From: Acidobacteriota bacterium
Lineage (GTDB): Bacteria > Acidobacteriota > Blastocatellia > Pyrinomonadales > Pyrinomonadaceae
NCBI GenBank assembly: GCA_019639235.1
Contig: JAHBSG010000026.1
Coordinates: forward strand, 1 to 58,073
Direction: 5' to 3'
DNA: 58,073 nucleotides
This document shows, one piece after another, positions 24,372 to 33,483 of this stretch. A program made the translations under genes and the position numbers. Numbering within the stretch: position 1 is the first letter of the stretch; the number at the start of each line of letters is the position of its first letter. Under the pieces are notes generated by a model that was not told where the DNA came from, ran no database searches, and was given only the letters and a program-made list of their open reading frames with translations.

Positions 24372-25070
24372 CTAGTCTCCATCGGCAAAAGAAAAAGTCC
24401 TGAACAATTGATCAAATTCTAGCAACTGTTCCTCAGAGTGATAAGCGATCGTGATCGCGATCGCAAATTTGTCCTGAACCGCAAAATAGCTCCGTTGGCG
24501 GAACGGAGCGGCGAACGCACTGTTTTCCATTTCGACGCCAACGAAGTCCCGGTCGCCGATTTTCACGGAATCGAGAGATTTGACAAGCTTGAACGAGCCT
24601 GTGCTTTCCATTGTTCGTACAGTTGCATCCATGACCGCTTTAGCCTCGACGCGTCCGTTCTGTCGAATTGCGACAACCTCAAATGCAGCATTCTTTTCGG
24701 ATCCGAGGGGCTTGAGGCCAACAACGAGCAACGGAATAGTGTTCGAAAGAGCCCTTTCGAAAGCTAGGCCGTCCGAAAACGACCTTTCGCCCTCTCGTCC
24801 CTTTCGGTCCACTGCTTGGCGAGTAGCGTCGGCTAGAGCGTCAAAGTCAGACTGATTCAAAATTACTAGCCCATCGGGCACGGTAATACTAAACTTCAGC
24901 ACCTGATTCCGATAGGTCCTGCCATCGAGAGATCCAAGAATCGCGGTTGGATGAGGCGCGACCGATCGTTCGGGAAGAGCGACAGGCGACCTTGGACTCT
25001 GGCCGAACGATCCGATGGCAAACGAAACCAACAAGACGAACGATACAATAGCAACTTGGGAAAAACTCAC
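24372..25070 (-). CDS. Exported protein of unknown function
   Basis: 232 aa with a signal peptide at 1-23 (VAIVSFVLLVSFAIGSFGQ). The mature part starts with YRNQVLKFSITVPDGLVIL, a PsbP/Mog1-like opening seen in many small exported proteins, and continues with mixed alpha/beta segments to FRTFSFADGD. No catalytic motif was recognised. Its ATG overlaps the metG stop by four bases (ATGA), so it is translated from the metG transcript. Confidence 0.75.
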   Translation of the reverse strand: MSFSQVAIVSFVLLVSFAIGSFGQSPRSPVALPERSVAPHPTAILGSLDGRTYRNQVLKFSITVPDGLVILNQSDFDALADATRQAVDRKGREGERSFSDGLAFERALSNTIPLLVVGLKPLGSEKNAAFEVVAIRQNGRVEAKAVMDATVRTMESTGSFKLVKSLDSVKIGDRDFVGVEMENSAFAAPFRQRSYFAVQDKFAIAITIAYHSEEQLLEFDQLFRTFSFADGD

Positions 25071-27142
25071 TTCAATCTCGCTCCGATATCTACGTTCTCA
25101 ATGAATGTAGCGAGGGCCGGTTTTTCGCCGGTGCCGTCTTCGAGCGAGGCGGCGCAGATCATTCCCTGCGATTCGAGCCCTCGCATTTTTCTTGGCTTGA
25201 GGTTTGCGACGACGACAACCTTGCGGCCAATGAGCGGCTCGGGGTCGTAATACTCCGCGAGACCGGCTAGGATCTGCCGCGGCTTTTCTTCGCCCAGATC
25301 GACCTCGAACCGCAGAAGCTTGTCGGCATTTGGCACGCGTTCGGCGACCTTTATTTCGCCGACCCGAAGTTCAACTTTGATGAAATCCTCGATGGTGATG
25401 AAGTCGGCCTGCTCTTCCGGGCCGCCCGTTGAGGCAGGAAGTTCGGGCTGGACGTTAACAGACGAAGTTGGTTCCGACGGTATGCTTTCTTTTATTTCGC
25501 TCATTATTTTACTTTTATCGATCCTTGGGAAAATGCCTTCGGCAGCTCCGATCGCCGCTCCGGCTTCGAGTCCGCCCCATTTCAAGCTTGCCGGGTCAAG
25601 CCGCGTGAGATCATCGCCGAGCCCAAGTTGGGCGAATATTTGCTCAGCCGATGAAGGCATCACCGGATAGACCATCGCCCCGATCCAGCGGAGCGTCTCG
25701 GCCGCCCTGTAAAGCACGGCGTTCAGCGTCTCGGCCTGACGTTCGTCCTTGACGAGCTCCCAGGGCTTTGCGTCCGAGATCATCTTGTCGATCTTCGCAA
25801 TCACCGCCCAAATGCCCTCAAGTGCCTGGCTGAAATCAAAATTATCGAACCGACGCAGAAATTCATCGCGGGCATGTTCGAGTACGTGAACTATCTCGCC
25901 GCCATCGGGGTCGAGGCCCGCACGCCTTGCGTGGATGTAGTTCTCTTCCGCTATCTTCCCGCTTGGCACGCGGCCATCTCGATATTTATGAAGCATCGAG
26001 ACGGTACGGCTTAGCAGATTGCCAAGCCCACTCGCGAGGTCGGCATTTGCCCGGTCGATAAGGTTTTCGTAGCCAAATTTGCCGTCCTGCCCAAAGACCA
26101 TTTCCCGCAGGCAGAAATAGCGGACCGCATCGACCTGAAAATGCTTGTGGAGCAGATCGACGTCGATCACATTGCCGAGCGTTTTGCCCATCTTGCGGCC
26201 GTCAGCATCTAGCCACATCCCGTGGGCATAGACGGTCTTTGGCAGCGGCAGCCCCGCGGCTTTCAGGAACGAGAACCAATAGACCGTGTGGAAGCGAAGA
26301 ATGTCCTTTCCGACCAGATGCACGGCATTTTGCCAAAACTTCTCAAATCCGGGGGCATTTTCGCGCTCATTCCCGTATCCGAGGGCCGTGATGTAGTTCG
26401 AGAGGGCGTCGAGCCAGACGTACATCACGTGATCGTCATCGCCCGGAACAGGCACGCCCCACGCGACCGACCGCTTCTCGCGGCTGATCGAGAGATCCTG
26501 TAACCCGCCTTTTATGAATGAAATAACCTCGTTACGCCGAGAATCCGGTTTAAGTATTTCTCGATCGCCCTCAATGGTCGCAAGAAGGAATTCGTCGTAG
26601 TCCGAAAGCCGAAAGAAATAGCTTTCTTCAGAGACGCGGTCAAGCGGACGCTCGTGGATAAGACAATTCGGCACATCTGAACCTTCCGGAGTTACATACT
26701 CATCTTCCTGCTTGAATGCCGCACACGGGGCACAGAACCAGCCCTCATAGTGGCCCTTGTAAATATTGTCGTTGCCCTTCGGCGTTTTCCCTTCTACGAT
26801 CCGCTCCCAAAGATGCCGGACGCCTTCGTAATGGAAGGGCTCGGTCGTCCGCATGAAGATGTCGTAACCGCCGCTTTCGGGTCCGAGGCCGAAGTCGGCA
26901 AACATCCTCTTAAGCTCGCCCGCGATGAAATCGACCTGTTCCTGCGGGCTTTTTCCCGCTTTCTCGGCCGCCCGCTGGATGTTAATACCATGTTCGTCGG
27001 TGCCTGTGAGAAAAAAGACCTCGAACCCACGCTGCTTCTTGTAGCGGTGCAGGACATCCGCGACGATGGTCGTGTAAAGATGCCCGAGGTGCGGCAGGCT
27101 GTTGGCGTAATAGATCGGGGTTGTGACGTAAAACGAGTTCAT
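25067..27142 (-). CDS. metG: Methionyl-tRNA synthetase with C-terminal tRNA-binding domain
   Basis: Class I synthetase of 691 aa from ATG 27142. The HIGH signature is PHLGHLYT (near residue 18), zinc-knuckle residues lie in CAPCAAFKQEDEY, and the KMSKS loop reads GRKMGKTLGN. The last 110 residues are an EMAP-II/Trbp111-like tRNA-binding domain (FIKVELRVGEIKVAERVPNA, MRGLESQGMICAA). The longer frame from 27187 adds residues encoded inside the terminator hairpin at 27155-27200, which cannot be a real start; MNSFYVTTPIYY is the usual family N-terminus. Confidence 0.96.
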   Translation of the reverse strand: MNSFYVTTPIYYANSLPHLGHLYTTIVADVLHRYKKQRGFEVFFLTGTDEHGINIQRAAEKAGKSPQEQVDFIAGELKRMFADFGLGPESGGYDIFMRTTEPFHYEGVRHLWERIVEGKTPKGNDNIYKGHYEGWFCAPCAAFKQEDEYVTPEGSDVPNCLIHERPLDRVSEESYFFRLSDYDEFLLATIEGDREILKPDSRRNEVISFIKGGLQDLSISREKRSVAWGVPVPGDDDHVMYVWLDALSNYITALGYGNERENAPGFEKFWQNAVHLVGKDILRFHTVYWFSFLKAAGLPLPKTVYAHGMWLDADGRKMGKTLGNVIDVDLLHKHFQVDAVRYFCLREMVFGQDGKFGYENLIDRANADLASGLGNLLSRTVSMLHKYRDGRVPSGKIAEENYIHARRAGLDPDGGEIVHVLEHARDEFLRRFDNFDFSQALEGIWAVIAKIDKMISDAKPWELVKDERQAETLNAVLYRAAETLRWIGAMVYPVMPSSAEQIFAQLGLGDDLTRLDPASLKWGGLEAGAAIGAAEGIFPRIDKSKIMSEIKESIPSEPTSSVNVQPELPASTGGPEEQADFITIEDFIKVELRVGEIKVAERVPNADKLLRFEVDLGEEKPRQILAGLAEYYDPEPLIGRKVVVVANLKPRKMRGLESQGMICAASLEDGTGEKPALATFIENVDIGARLK

Positions 27143-27148
27143 TTGCGA

Positions 27149-27200
27149 AAAATAAAAAGTGTAGCGTTTATTGGCAATTTTCGCCACACGCTACACTTTT
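27149..27200 (-). terminator. Terminator after the M28 peptidase gene (minus strand)
   Basis: Perfect 12-bp arms AAAAGTGTAGCG (27155-27166) and CGCTACACTTTT (27189-27200), 22-base loop; on the minus strand it is followed by TATTTTT. It begins 19 bp after the stop at 27219 and just ahead of metG, so metG must have its promoter inside or right after it. Confidence 0.85.
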
Positions 27201-27218
27201 GCTTGTTCGGGTTTGAGA

Positions 27219-28874
27219 CTATTTGCCGATCCGCTTCTTATCGGCGTCGGCGAACTCATCGGTCTCAAGATACCGCGGCATTGCAGCGGCATTTGCGATC
27301 TTAAGCCCGATCGCAAGCCCAAGTTCGGCATTCTGCACCATCGCCGCGGCGTCCCACCAGTCATAGTATTGGTCCGAAGGTTGGTGATAGTACTTTGCCG
27401 TATAGTTGCTGAAAAACTCGAGAGCAGTTCCCTCCAGCGGTTTTACGAAGTCGTCACCGTGGCGAAGCGAAACGGCCGGCACGCCGACCTTCGCGAACGG
27501 AAAATGATCCGAGCGGAAAAAGAAGCCCTGTTCGGGACGCATATCGCCCTCAAGAGTCATCGAACGCTCCGTAGCAACTTCCTGAACAAATGCCCCGAGC
27601 GTGGAACGCTCCGAGCCAAGTGCGGAAAAGTCTTTCGTCCGGCCGAAGAAGTTGACACCGTCGATATTGACGTTTCCGGCGATCTTGTTGAGCGGAATAA
27701 GCGGATTCTGGGCGAAGTATTCGGCACCGAGCAGGCCCTGCTCTTCGGCGGCGGGAAAGAGGAAATAGATCGAGCGTTTCGGCCGCTCGGCCTTCTTCAT
27801 CTTGGCGATCACTTCGCCGATACCGATCACCGCAGAAACCCCCGAGGCATTATCGTATGCTCCGTTGTAGATGCGGTCGCCTGTAGCGTCGGGCTCACCG
27901 ATCCCAAGGTGGTCCCAGTGAGCGGTGTATAGCACGTATTGATCGCGGAGGGCCTTGTCGCTTCCATCGATCTTGCCGACGATGTTCGGTGAGTCGAACG
28001 TGCTAGTTTCGGCTTTAAGGTCGATCTTGACCCTGAGCCCCGTTTTTACGGGTCGGAAGTCGCGGGTCGCGGCCTTTTTCCGAAGGCCTTCGAAGTCAAC
28101 TCCCGCCTGCTCCATCATCGCCGCAGCGGTATCATTCGTCACCCAGGACATCAGATCGAGATAAGGCGTTTTGCTGCCCCGTGCACGTAGTATCTCTGAC
28201 CGAGGCCCGCCGAAAGATGTGCGCACAACGTTCCATCCGTAACCGGCCGATTCGTTGGTGTGGATAAGGATCACGCCGGCGGCTCCGCGACGAGCGGCCT
28301 CTTCATACTTGTAGGTCCAACGGCCGTAGTATGTCAGCGCCTTGCCGCCAAAAAGGTTCGGTTCCTCTGCGGTCGCGGGCGGGTCGTTGACCATGATCAT
28401 CAGGACCTTGCCGCGGTAATCTTCGGCCGGGCCGCTGTAATCGTTCCACTTATAGAGAGGAGCGTCGACGCCATAACCCATAAAGACCACATCGGCATCG
28501 ACCGAAACGTTGCTTCGCTGTGCCCCGGTCGTCGCGACAAAGTCGTCACCGAATTTGAAGTTCTTGGAATTGCTGCCGCGGCTGACGGTCAACTGCGTCG
28601 CCGGATCGACCTTTACGCCGACCAGCTTCACGTTCTGAAAATAGCTCTTGCCGTTGCCTGGCTTGATGCCGGCGGCCTTCATTTGTGCGGCGATGTAGTC
28701 GGCCGCCTTCTTACTGCCGGCATTTCCCGGCCCGCGGCCCTCGAAGTCGTCGGCCGAAAGCCGCTTGACGCGTTCACGCATCTTGGCACCGTCAAATCTG
28801 CCCTCCATCGTCTGCGCCGGGAGCCCGGCGGCCAGAACGGACATCGAAACAACGAACAAAAGTATCTTTTTCAT
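27219..28874 (-). CDS. Secreted M28-family metallopeptidase (PA-domain insert)
   Basis: 551 aa with signal peptide 1-21 (LLFVVSMSVLAAGLPAQ). Residues about 130-280 look like a PA-type insert (GPAEDYRGKVLMIMVNDPPA, RGAAGVILIHTNESAGYGW). The M28 catalytic part shows zinc-binding patterns TAHWDHLGIG, NGAYDNASGVSAV, FPAAEEQGLLGAEYF, NVNIDGVNFFG and RSDHFPFAKVG. It is a broad aminopeptidase or carboxypeptidase of the periplasm or medium. Unlike the M28 protein at 8.7 kb it has no VCBS tail. Confidence 0.92.
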   Translation of the reverse strand: MKKILLFVVSMSVLAAGLPAQTMEGRFDGAKMRERVKRLSADDFEGRGPGNAGSKKAADYIAAQMKAAGIKPGNGKSYFQNVKLVGVKVDPATQLTVSRGSNSKNFKFGDDFVATTGAQRSNVSVDADVVFMGYGVDAPLYKWNDYSGPAEDYRGKVLMIMVNDPPATAEEPNLFGGKALTYYGRWTYKYEEAARRGAAGVILIHTNESAGYGWNVVRTSFGGPRSEILRARGSKTPYLDLMSWVTNDTAAAMMEQAGVDFEGLRKKAATRDFRPVKTGLRVKIDLKAETSTFDSPNIVGKIDGSDKALRDQYVLYTAHWDHLGIGEPDATGDRIYNGAYDNASGVSAVIGIGEVIAKMKKAERPKRSIYFLFPAAEEQGLLGAEYFAQNPLIPLNKIAGNVNIDGVNFFGRTKDFSALGSERSTLGAFVQEVATERSMTLEGDMRPEQGFFFRSDHFPFAKVGVPAVSLRHGDDFVKPLEGTALEFFSNYTAKYYHQPSDQYYDWWDAAAMVQNAELGLAIGLKIANAAAMPRYLETDEFADADKKRIGK

Positions 28875-28934
28875 AGCTAAAGTTGTGTCTGAAGTGTCGG
28901 AACCCGACAGCTAAACAAGTCTCTGAAGTTAAAG

Positions 28935-29516
28935 TTAGCCCTTAATAAGCGCCATCGCCTCGGCACGCGTACGCGGGTCGCGACGGAAGCCGCCGAGAAC
29001 AGCCGATGTTATCGTGATCGCTCCCGGCTTCTTGACGCCGCGGAGCGTCATGCAGGTATGCTCGGCCTCGATAACGACCATCACGCCGAGCGGCTTGAGC
29101 CCCTCGAAAAGCGTATTGGCGATCTCCTGCGTCAGCCTTTCCTGAACCTGCAAACGGCGGGAAAAGATCTCGGCAATGCGGGCGAGCTTTGAGAGTCCGA
29201 CAATCCGGCCGCCCTTTGGAATATACGCAATATGGCATTTCCCGACGAAAGGTGCCAAGTGATGCTCGCAGACCGATGCGATCGAGATGTCCTTGACCAA
29301 CACCATTTCGTCGTGCGAGTCGCCCGGCAAAGGAACAATGTGTTCCTTCGCGTTCTGCCACATTCCCTCGGTCAGCTCGACGTAAAAGTCTGCGACCCGC
29401 TCGGGTGTTTTTTTAAGCCCGTCGCGGTCCGGGTCCTCGCCCATTCCCTCGAGCATCAGCCGCACGCCTGCAGCGATCTTCGCGGTATCGACCGTTCGTT
29501 TTTTTGTTCTCGCCAT
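28935..29516 (-). CDS. folE: GTP cyclohydrolase I (type IA)
   Basis: Converts GTP to dihydroneopterin triphosphate, the first step of folate (and pterin) synthesis. 193 aa, family length. Signature SVCEHHLAPFVGKCHIAYIP holds the zinc Cys and His; the second zinc Cys lies in MVVIEAEHTCMTLRGVKK, and KLARIAEIFSRRLQVQERLT is conserved. It is 10 bp downstream of larC on the same strand, although no functional link is known. Confidence 0.97.
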   Translation of the reverse strand: MARTKKRTVDTAKIAAGVRLMLEGMGEDPDRDGLKKTPERVADFYVELTEGMWQNAKEHIVPLPGDSHDEMVLVKDISIASVCEHHLAPFVGKCHIAYIPKGGRIVGLSKLARIAEIFSRRLQVQERLTQEIANTLFEGLKPLGVMVVIEAEHTCMTLRGVKKPGAITITSAVLGGFRRDPRTRAEAMALIKG

Positions 29517-29526
29517 TTATCTATTG

Positions 29527-30726
29527 TTAGGCCCCGACAGCCGTCGCCTTCTCTCGTGCAGCCTCGGACGCTGCTTCCCATACGATACGAAAAGGCACAT
29601 TTTTCTCCAAAGCCAAACGTCGCACGTCCTCGTATTCCGGCATTGCATTTATCACGCGGCCTTCCCGCATAGCGATCTTTATGCGGCACTCGCCAAACCG
29701 AGTGTTGACCGTCTCGAAGCGGCGGTCAAGGCTTATGCGTGCAACCTGCGAAATCCTTACACCGATCGTTGTAGTCTCGGCAAAAAGCATTTCGAGCAAT
29801 GAATCCTTGCTTTCCGGCGAGGCAAGCACCGAGACAATAACGCCCGGGCGGTTCTTCTTCATTTGCACCGGCGTGAACCAGCAGTCAAGGGCGCCAAGAT
29901 CGAATGCACGCTCCATAACGAACCCGATCGCCTGCGGCGTTGAATCATCGATGTTCGTCTCCATCAGCACCAGATCGTCATGATCTTTCGCAGGCCGCTT
30001 CCCGAACTCGGCCGCCTCGCCGACCATTAACCGCAGAACATTCGGAAAGTCTTTATATTCAAGCGTTCCCGCTCCATACCCGGTTGCCTCGACCGACATT
30101 TCGGGGATCGTGCCGAAGCTTTCGCAGACCGCTGAAATGATCGCGGCCCCGGTCGGCGTGATCAGCTCACCTTCGATCTCGGTCGAATAGATCGGCTTGC
30201 CTTTAAGGAGTTCGGCAACGGCCGGCGGCGGAACGGGAAACTTGCCGTGGGCCATCGTGACAAAACCGCTCCCGACGTGCAGCTTCGACGCGGCAAACTG
30301 CTCGATACCGAGCATCTCAAAGCCGATACACGCGCCGACGATGTCGATGATCGCATCAAGTGCCCCGACCTCGTGAAAATGCACCTTCTTTACCTCGATG
30401 CCGTGAACGCGGGCCTCGGCCTCTGCCAAGAGCGTGAAGATCTTGATCGCCCTCGCTTTAACGCCGTCCGATAGCTCAGCCTCGTTGATGATCTTCTCGA
30501 TGTGATGCAGGTGCCGGTGCGTGTCGATCTCCGGCACGATCACATCAACGTGGCAGGACGAAATTCCCGAGCGATCGACCGTTTCGGCCTTCAGCTTAAA
30601 GCTCTCGATCCGAAGCCCGGCGAGTCTGCGTTCAAGCTCACCGCGATCAAGGCCAAGGCCGAGCAAAGCCCCGAGGATCATATTGCCGCTTGCTCCGGCA
30701 AAGCAATCAAAATATAAAGTGCGCAT
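29527..30726 (-). CDS. larC: Nickel insertion protein LarC (pyridinium-3,5-bisthiocarboxylate mononucleotide nickel chelatase)
   Basis: CTP-dependent nickel chelatase that makes the nickel-pincer cofactor of lactate racemase and related LarA enzymes. 399 aa. Signature N-terminus YFDCFAGASGNMILGALLGLG, then VDRSGISSCHVDV, VKKVHFHEVGALDAIIDIVG (histidine-rich metal site), and C-terminal LMETNIDDSTPQAIGFVMER. ATG 30726 is chosen over the GTG two codons upstream. No larA, larB or larE occurs in the window. Confidence 0.95.
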   Translation of the reverse strand: MRTLYFDCFAGASGNMILGALLGLGLDRGELERRLAGLRIESFKLKAETVDRSGISSCHVDVIVPEIDTHRHLHHIEKIINEAELSDGVKARAIKIFTLLAEAEARVHGIEVKKVHFHEVGALDAIIDIVGACIGFEMLGIEQFAASKLHVGSGFVTMAHGKFPVPPPAVAELLKGKPIYSTEIEGELITPTGAAIISAVCESFGTIPEMSVEATGYGAGTLEYKDFPNVLRLMVGEAAEFGKRPAKDHDDLVLMETNIDDSTPQAIGFVMERAFDLGALDCWFTPVQMKKNRPGVIVSVLASPESKDSLLEMLFAETTTIGVRISQVARISLDRRFETVNTRFGECRIKIAMREGRVINAMPEYEDVRRLALEKNVPFRIVWEAASEAAREKATAVGA

Positions 30727-30836
30727 TACCACTAAATCTTATCGTTTCCCCTGAACTCGATGAAATGCCGGATGATAGGTTTTACTGATTCCCGACGCGT
30801 TCTATTTCTGGAAGGACAACTGCTTTGAGGTCAAAT

Positions 30837-31175
30837 ATGCGAACGCTCGGAACCATTCTCATCATCGCCACCATCTTGTTCGGTGCAAATTCGGCCTTTG
30901 CCCAGCCTTATAAGAAGATCCGCTTTTCCAAGGGCCGCACGTCTGCGACCGTCGCCGGAACGCTCTCGGCAGGCGGCCGCGTCTGCTACTTCGCCAATGC
31001 ACGCCGCGGCCAAACCCTGACGGCAACTGTTAGCTCACGCTCGGGCAAAGTGAACATCTTCGAGAGCGGCGAAACAAGCTATACGCTCGACGTGGAATAT
31101 CCCGGCGATCAGAGCATTTGCGTCGATAACCTCAATCGGGCGACCTCGTTTTCATTGACGGTTTCAATACTCTGA
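30837..31175 (+). CDS. Small exported protein, PPC-like beta domain
   Basis: 112 aa from ATG 30837, with GAGG six bases upstream; the longer frame from a TTG is rejected. Signal peptide 1-23 (TILIIATILFGANSAFAQ). The mature 90 residues (VAGTLSAGGRVCYFANARRG, QTLTATVSSRSGKVNIFESG, SFSLTVSIL) have the pattern of bacterial pre-peptidase C-terminal-like beta sandwiches, here as a stand-alone. It has two cysteines (CYF and ICVD) that could form a disulfide outside the cell. Function unknown. Confidence 0.75.
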   Translation: MRTLGTILIIATILFGANSAFAQPYKKIRFSKGRTSATVAGTLSAGGRVCYFANARRGQTLTATVSSRSGKVNIFESGETSYTLDVEYPGDQSICVDNLNRATSFSLTVSIL

Positions 31176-31250
31176 CACACCGTTTTTGCTAAGCGCTTCG
31201 GGCAAAACGTATAATCTCGGTTTTATCCCTGCATTGGGAAAGGTAACCGA

Positions 31251-33257
31251 ATGACATTGCTCGAACTTCAATCAGCCCTTCGTAATGCGATCCACGAGGC
31301 CGCATCCGAGGAATTCGGCATCTCGCTTGAGAACATCGCTGCCGAAATACCGCCGAAAACCGAACTTGGCGACCTTGCCTTTCCGGCAGCCTTCGAACTT
31401 GCAAAGCTCGTAAAGCAGGCAACCGGCGAGAAGCAGAACCCGCGGGCCATCGCCGAAACACTTAAGTCCCGTATCGAAAGCTTCGATTTCGTCGCCCGGG
31501 TCGAGATCGCGGGTCCCGGCTACCTGAATGTCTTCTATGACCGTACCCGTTTTCTGGTCGAAAATCTCAATTCGGCCCCGATCGCGGCCCCAAGCGGAAC
31601 GGCAGCGAAGGTCTGCGTCGAGCACACGTCGGTCAACCCCAACAAGGCCGCACATATCGGGCACGTCCGAAATTCGGTCCTCGGTGATACGTTCGTCCGC
31701 ATCCTGAAGGCAAACGGCAAGGCGGTCGAAGTTCAGAACTACATCGATAATACCGGCGTACAGGTGGCCGATGTGGTCGTCGGCTTTATGTTCATCGAAC
31801 ACATGAACCTAGATGAGATAACGGCTCTTGATAAACAACTTAGCGGTGAAGGTGTTTCCTTCGATTACTACTGCTGGGACCTCTACGCAAGGGTCGGCCA
31901 GGCTTATCAGGCGGATGAGGAACTCAAGGCGAAACGGGCCGAGGTGCTTCACCTTATCGAGGCAGGCGATAATCCGACGGCCGAACTCGCCGACTACGTC
32001 GCGACCCGAAATGTCGAATGTATTGTTAAAACGATGGAACGGTTCGGCATCCGATATGACCTGCTGCCGCGAGAGTCTGAAATATTGCACCTTCATTTTT
32101 GGGACAAGGCGTTCGAGCAGATGAAGCAACTCGGCGTCGTTCATTATGAGAGCGAAGGAAAGAACGCCGGCTGCTGGGTGATGCCGTTCGAAGAACACGC
32201 CGGCACCGACGAGCACGACTCAGACAAGATACTCGTTCGCTCGAACGGCACGGTCACCTACACGGGCAAAGATATCGCTTACCAGATGTGGAAGCTCGGC
32301 ATACTCGGGCTCGATTTCCACTATCGGCTATTTCATAAGTATTCGGACGGAAAAGAGGTCTGGATAACGACCGCTGACGCAGCACAGGCAGCAGCGGGCG
32401 TTCCCGAGTTTGGCCACGGCGAGACGGTTTACAACGTTATCGACACGCGGCAATCGTACCCGCAGGAGATCGTGAAAAAGGGCGTGGCGGCGATCTACCC
32501 CGAACGCGGCGAAAAAGCGAGCGTTCATCTCTCCTATGAGATGGTCGCGCTATCGCCAGCAGCCGCCGAAGAACTTGGCTTTGAGCTCTCAGAGGAGGAC
32601 AAAAGGCGGACCTTCATCGAAATGAGCGGCCGGAAAGGGCTAGGGGTAAAGGCCGACGACCTGATCGACCGGCTTGAAGCGAACGCTTTCGCCGAGGTCG
32701 AATCGCGGCATCCGGATATCTCAAACGAGGAGAAAAAACATATCGCCCATCAGATCGCCGTCGGTGCTTTGCGATATTTTCTGCTCAAGTTCACGCGGAC
32801 GACCGTCATCGTTTTTGACTTCAAAGAAGCTCTTTCGTTCGACGGTGAGACGGGTTGCTTCTGTCAATATTCTGCCGTCAGGGCAAATTCGATATTCAGA
32901 AAGCTGGCCGACCGGGGCGAGGATATCGAGCAGATCAGATCGGCATTAGCCTCGTCGGACAAACTTGGCGAAGTTCTTTCTTCGGCGGAGGCGAATGACA
33001 TTTGGGCGATGCTCACGCTTGCCTCAAGGCTCGAGGAGACCGTACAGCAGGCGGCCGCGGCGAATGAGCCCGCGATACTCGCCAAATACACGTTCAACCT
33101 GGCAAAGGCGTTCAATCTTTTCTACCACAACCACAAGATCCTGCCCGAGCCGGATGAAACGAAACGTGCCGTGCTCTTGACGGTCGCCGAGCGTGCCCGC
33201 GATACCCTCACCGCGGCCCTCGCGACGATGGGCATCGAGGTACCCGAAAAGATGTAG
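31251..33257 (+). CDS. argS: Arginyl-tRNA synthetase
   Basis: 668 aa class I synthetase. N-terminal additional domain (about 1-105) is followed by the HIGH motif in NPNKAAHIGHVRNSVLGD, the Rossmann catalytic domain, and the KMSKS-equivalent loop MSGRKGLGVKADDL, which is a common variant in this enzyme. The C-terminal anticodon-binding helix bundle (LASRLEETVQQAAAANEP, FNLAKAFNLFYHNHKIL) is complete. AAGG plus a short spacer precede the ATG. It is followed immediately by the trp promoter. Confidence 0.97.
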   Translation: MTLLELQSALRNAIHEAASEEFGISLENIAAEIPPKTELGDLAFPAAFELAKLVKQATGEKQNPRAIAETLKSRIESFDFVARVEIAGPGYLNVFYDRTRFLVENLNSAPIAAPSGTAAKVCVEHTSVNPNKAAHIGHVRNSVLGDTFVRILKANGKAVEVQNYIDNTGVQVADVVVGFMFIEHMNLDEITALDKQLSGEGVSFDYYCWDLYARVGQAYQADEELKAKRAEVLHLIEAGDNPTAELADYVATRNVECIVKTMERFGIRYDLLPRESEILHLHFWDKAFEQMKQLGVVHYESEGKNAGCWVMPFEEHAGTDEHDSDKILVRSNGTVTYTGKDIAYQMWKLGILGLDFHYRLFHKYSDGKEVWITTADAAQAAAGVPEFGHGETVYNVIDTRQSYPQEIVKKGVAAIYPERGEKASVHLSYEMVALSPAAAEELGFELSEEDKRRTFIEMSGRKGLGVKADDLIDRLEANAFAEVESRHPDISNEEKKHIAHQIAVGALRYFLLKFTRTTVIVFDFKEALSFDGETGCFCQYSAVRANSIFRKLADRGEDIEQIRSALASSDKLGEVLSSAEANDIWAMLTLASRLEETVQQAAAANEPAILAKYTFNLAKAFNLFYHNHKILPEPDETKRAVLLTVAERARDTLTAALATMGIEVPEKM

Positions 33258-33286
33258 TTGACAGCCGTGCTGTCGTTTTGCTATCT
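33258..33286 (+). promoter_or_regulatory. trp operon promoter overlapping a perfect inverted repeat
   Basis: TTGACA (33258-33263) with CTATCT or TATCTC 17-18 bases later. GACAGC CGT GCTGTC (33260-33274) is a perfect 6+6 palindrome overlapping the -35. It could be an operator or, since GTTTT follows, a weak argS terminator; the sequence alone does not decide. Confidence 0.55.
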
Positions 33287-33300
33287 CTATCGTCAAGGAA

Positions 33301-33393
33301 ATGAAACCTGATACCGTAAAGCTCATGACATCACAGCTCCATTGGGGTTGGTGGCACATGTCGTTCGCGGTATTGGGAGATCAAGCCGCTTAG
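33301..33393 (+). CDS. trpL: trp leader peptide (attenuator peptide)
   Basis: 30-codon frame (in-frame alternative start 33325) with three tryptophan codons in a four-residue cluster, LHWGWWHM (33343-33354), and a TAG stop at 33391. Trp is the rarest residue, so WGWW in so short a peptide just ahead of a terminator and trpE is the mark of ribosome-mediated attenuation. AAGGA precedes the first ATG but with only one base between, so the 33325 ATG may be used instead. No other short frame in the region has Trp codons. Confidence 0.85.
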   Translation: MKPDTVKLMTSQLHWGWWHMSFAVLGDQAA

Positions 33394-33411
33394 CCAAGGT
33401 GTTTGCTAAGC
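33388..33411 (+). promoter_or_regulatory. Leader hairpin overlapping the trp leader stop codon
   Basis: Perfect 7-bp arms GCTTAGC / GCTAAGC with a 10-base loop; the left arm contains the leader stop codon, so a ribosome at the stop would block it. The competing antiterminator arm that must pair with the terminator stem was not identified with confidence. Confidence 0.55.
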
Positions 33412-33435
33412 CCGAGTTCGAAAAGATCTGATCCG

Positions 33436-33465
33436 ATGCCGCCTTACGATGGGCGGCATTTTTTG
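33436..33465 (+). terminator. Attenuator terminator ahead of trpE
   Basis: Perfect 8-bp stem ATGCCGCC / GGCGGCAT with an eight-base loop and then six T, 43 bp after the leader stop and 19 bp before the trpE start. A terminator placed between the leader peptide and the first structural gene is the expected design of trp attenuation. Confidence 0.9.
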
Positions 33466-33483
33466 TTTGTGAAAATAGAAGCG

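Noticed and set aside
24206..24415. A 69-codon minus-strand open frame over the BrnT region
   Set aside because: It is a different frame from the BrnT protein and shows no family similarity; the true reading is through the TAG.
33260..33274. argS terminator
   Set aside because: GACAGC CGT GCTGTC has only a six-bp stem and a short T-run and overlaps the TTGACA; kept as operator or weak terminator within the promoter entry instead.
33403..33483. Upstream extension of trpE from a TTG codon
   Set aside because: It would be translated through the attenuator terminator and lacks a ribosome-binding site; MKTLKPVVERIP is the family start.
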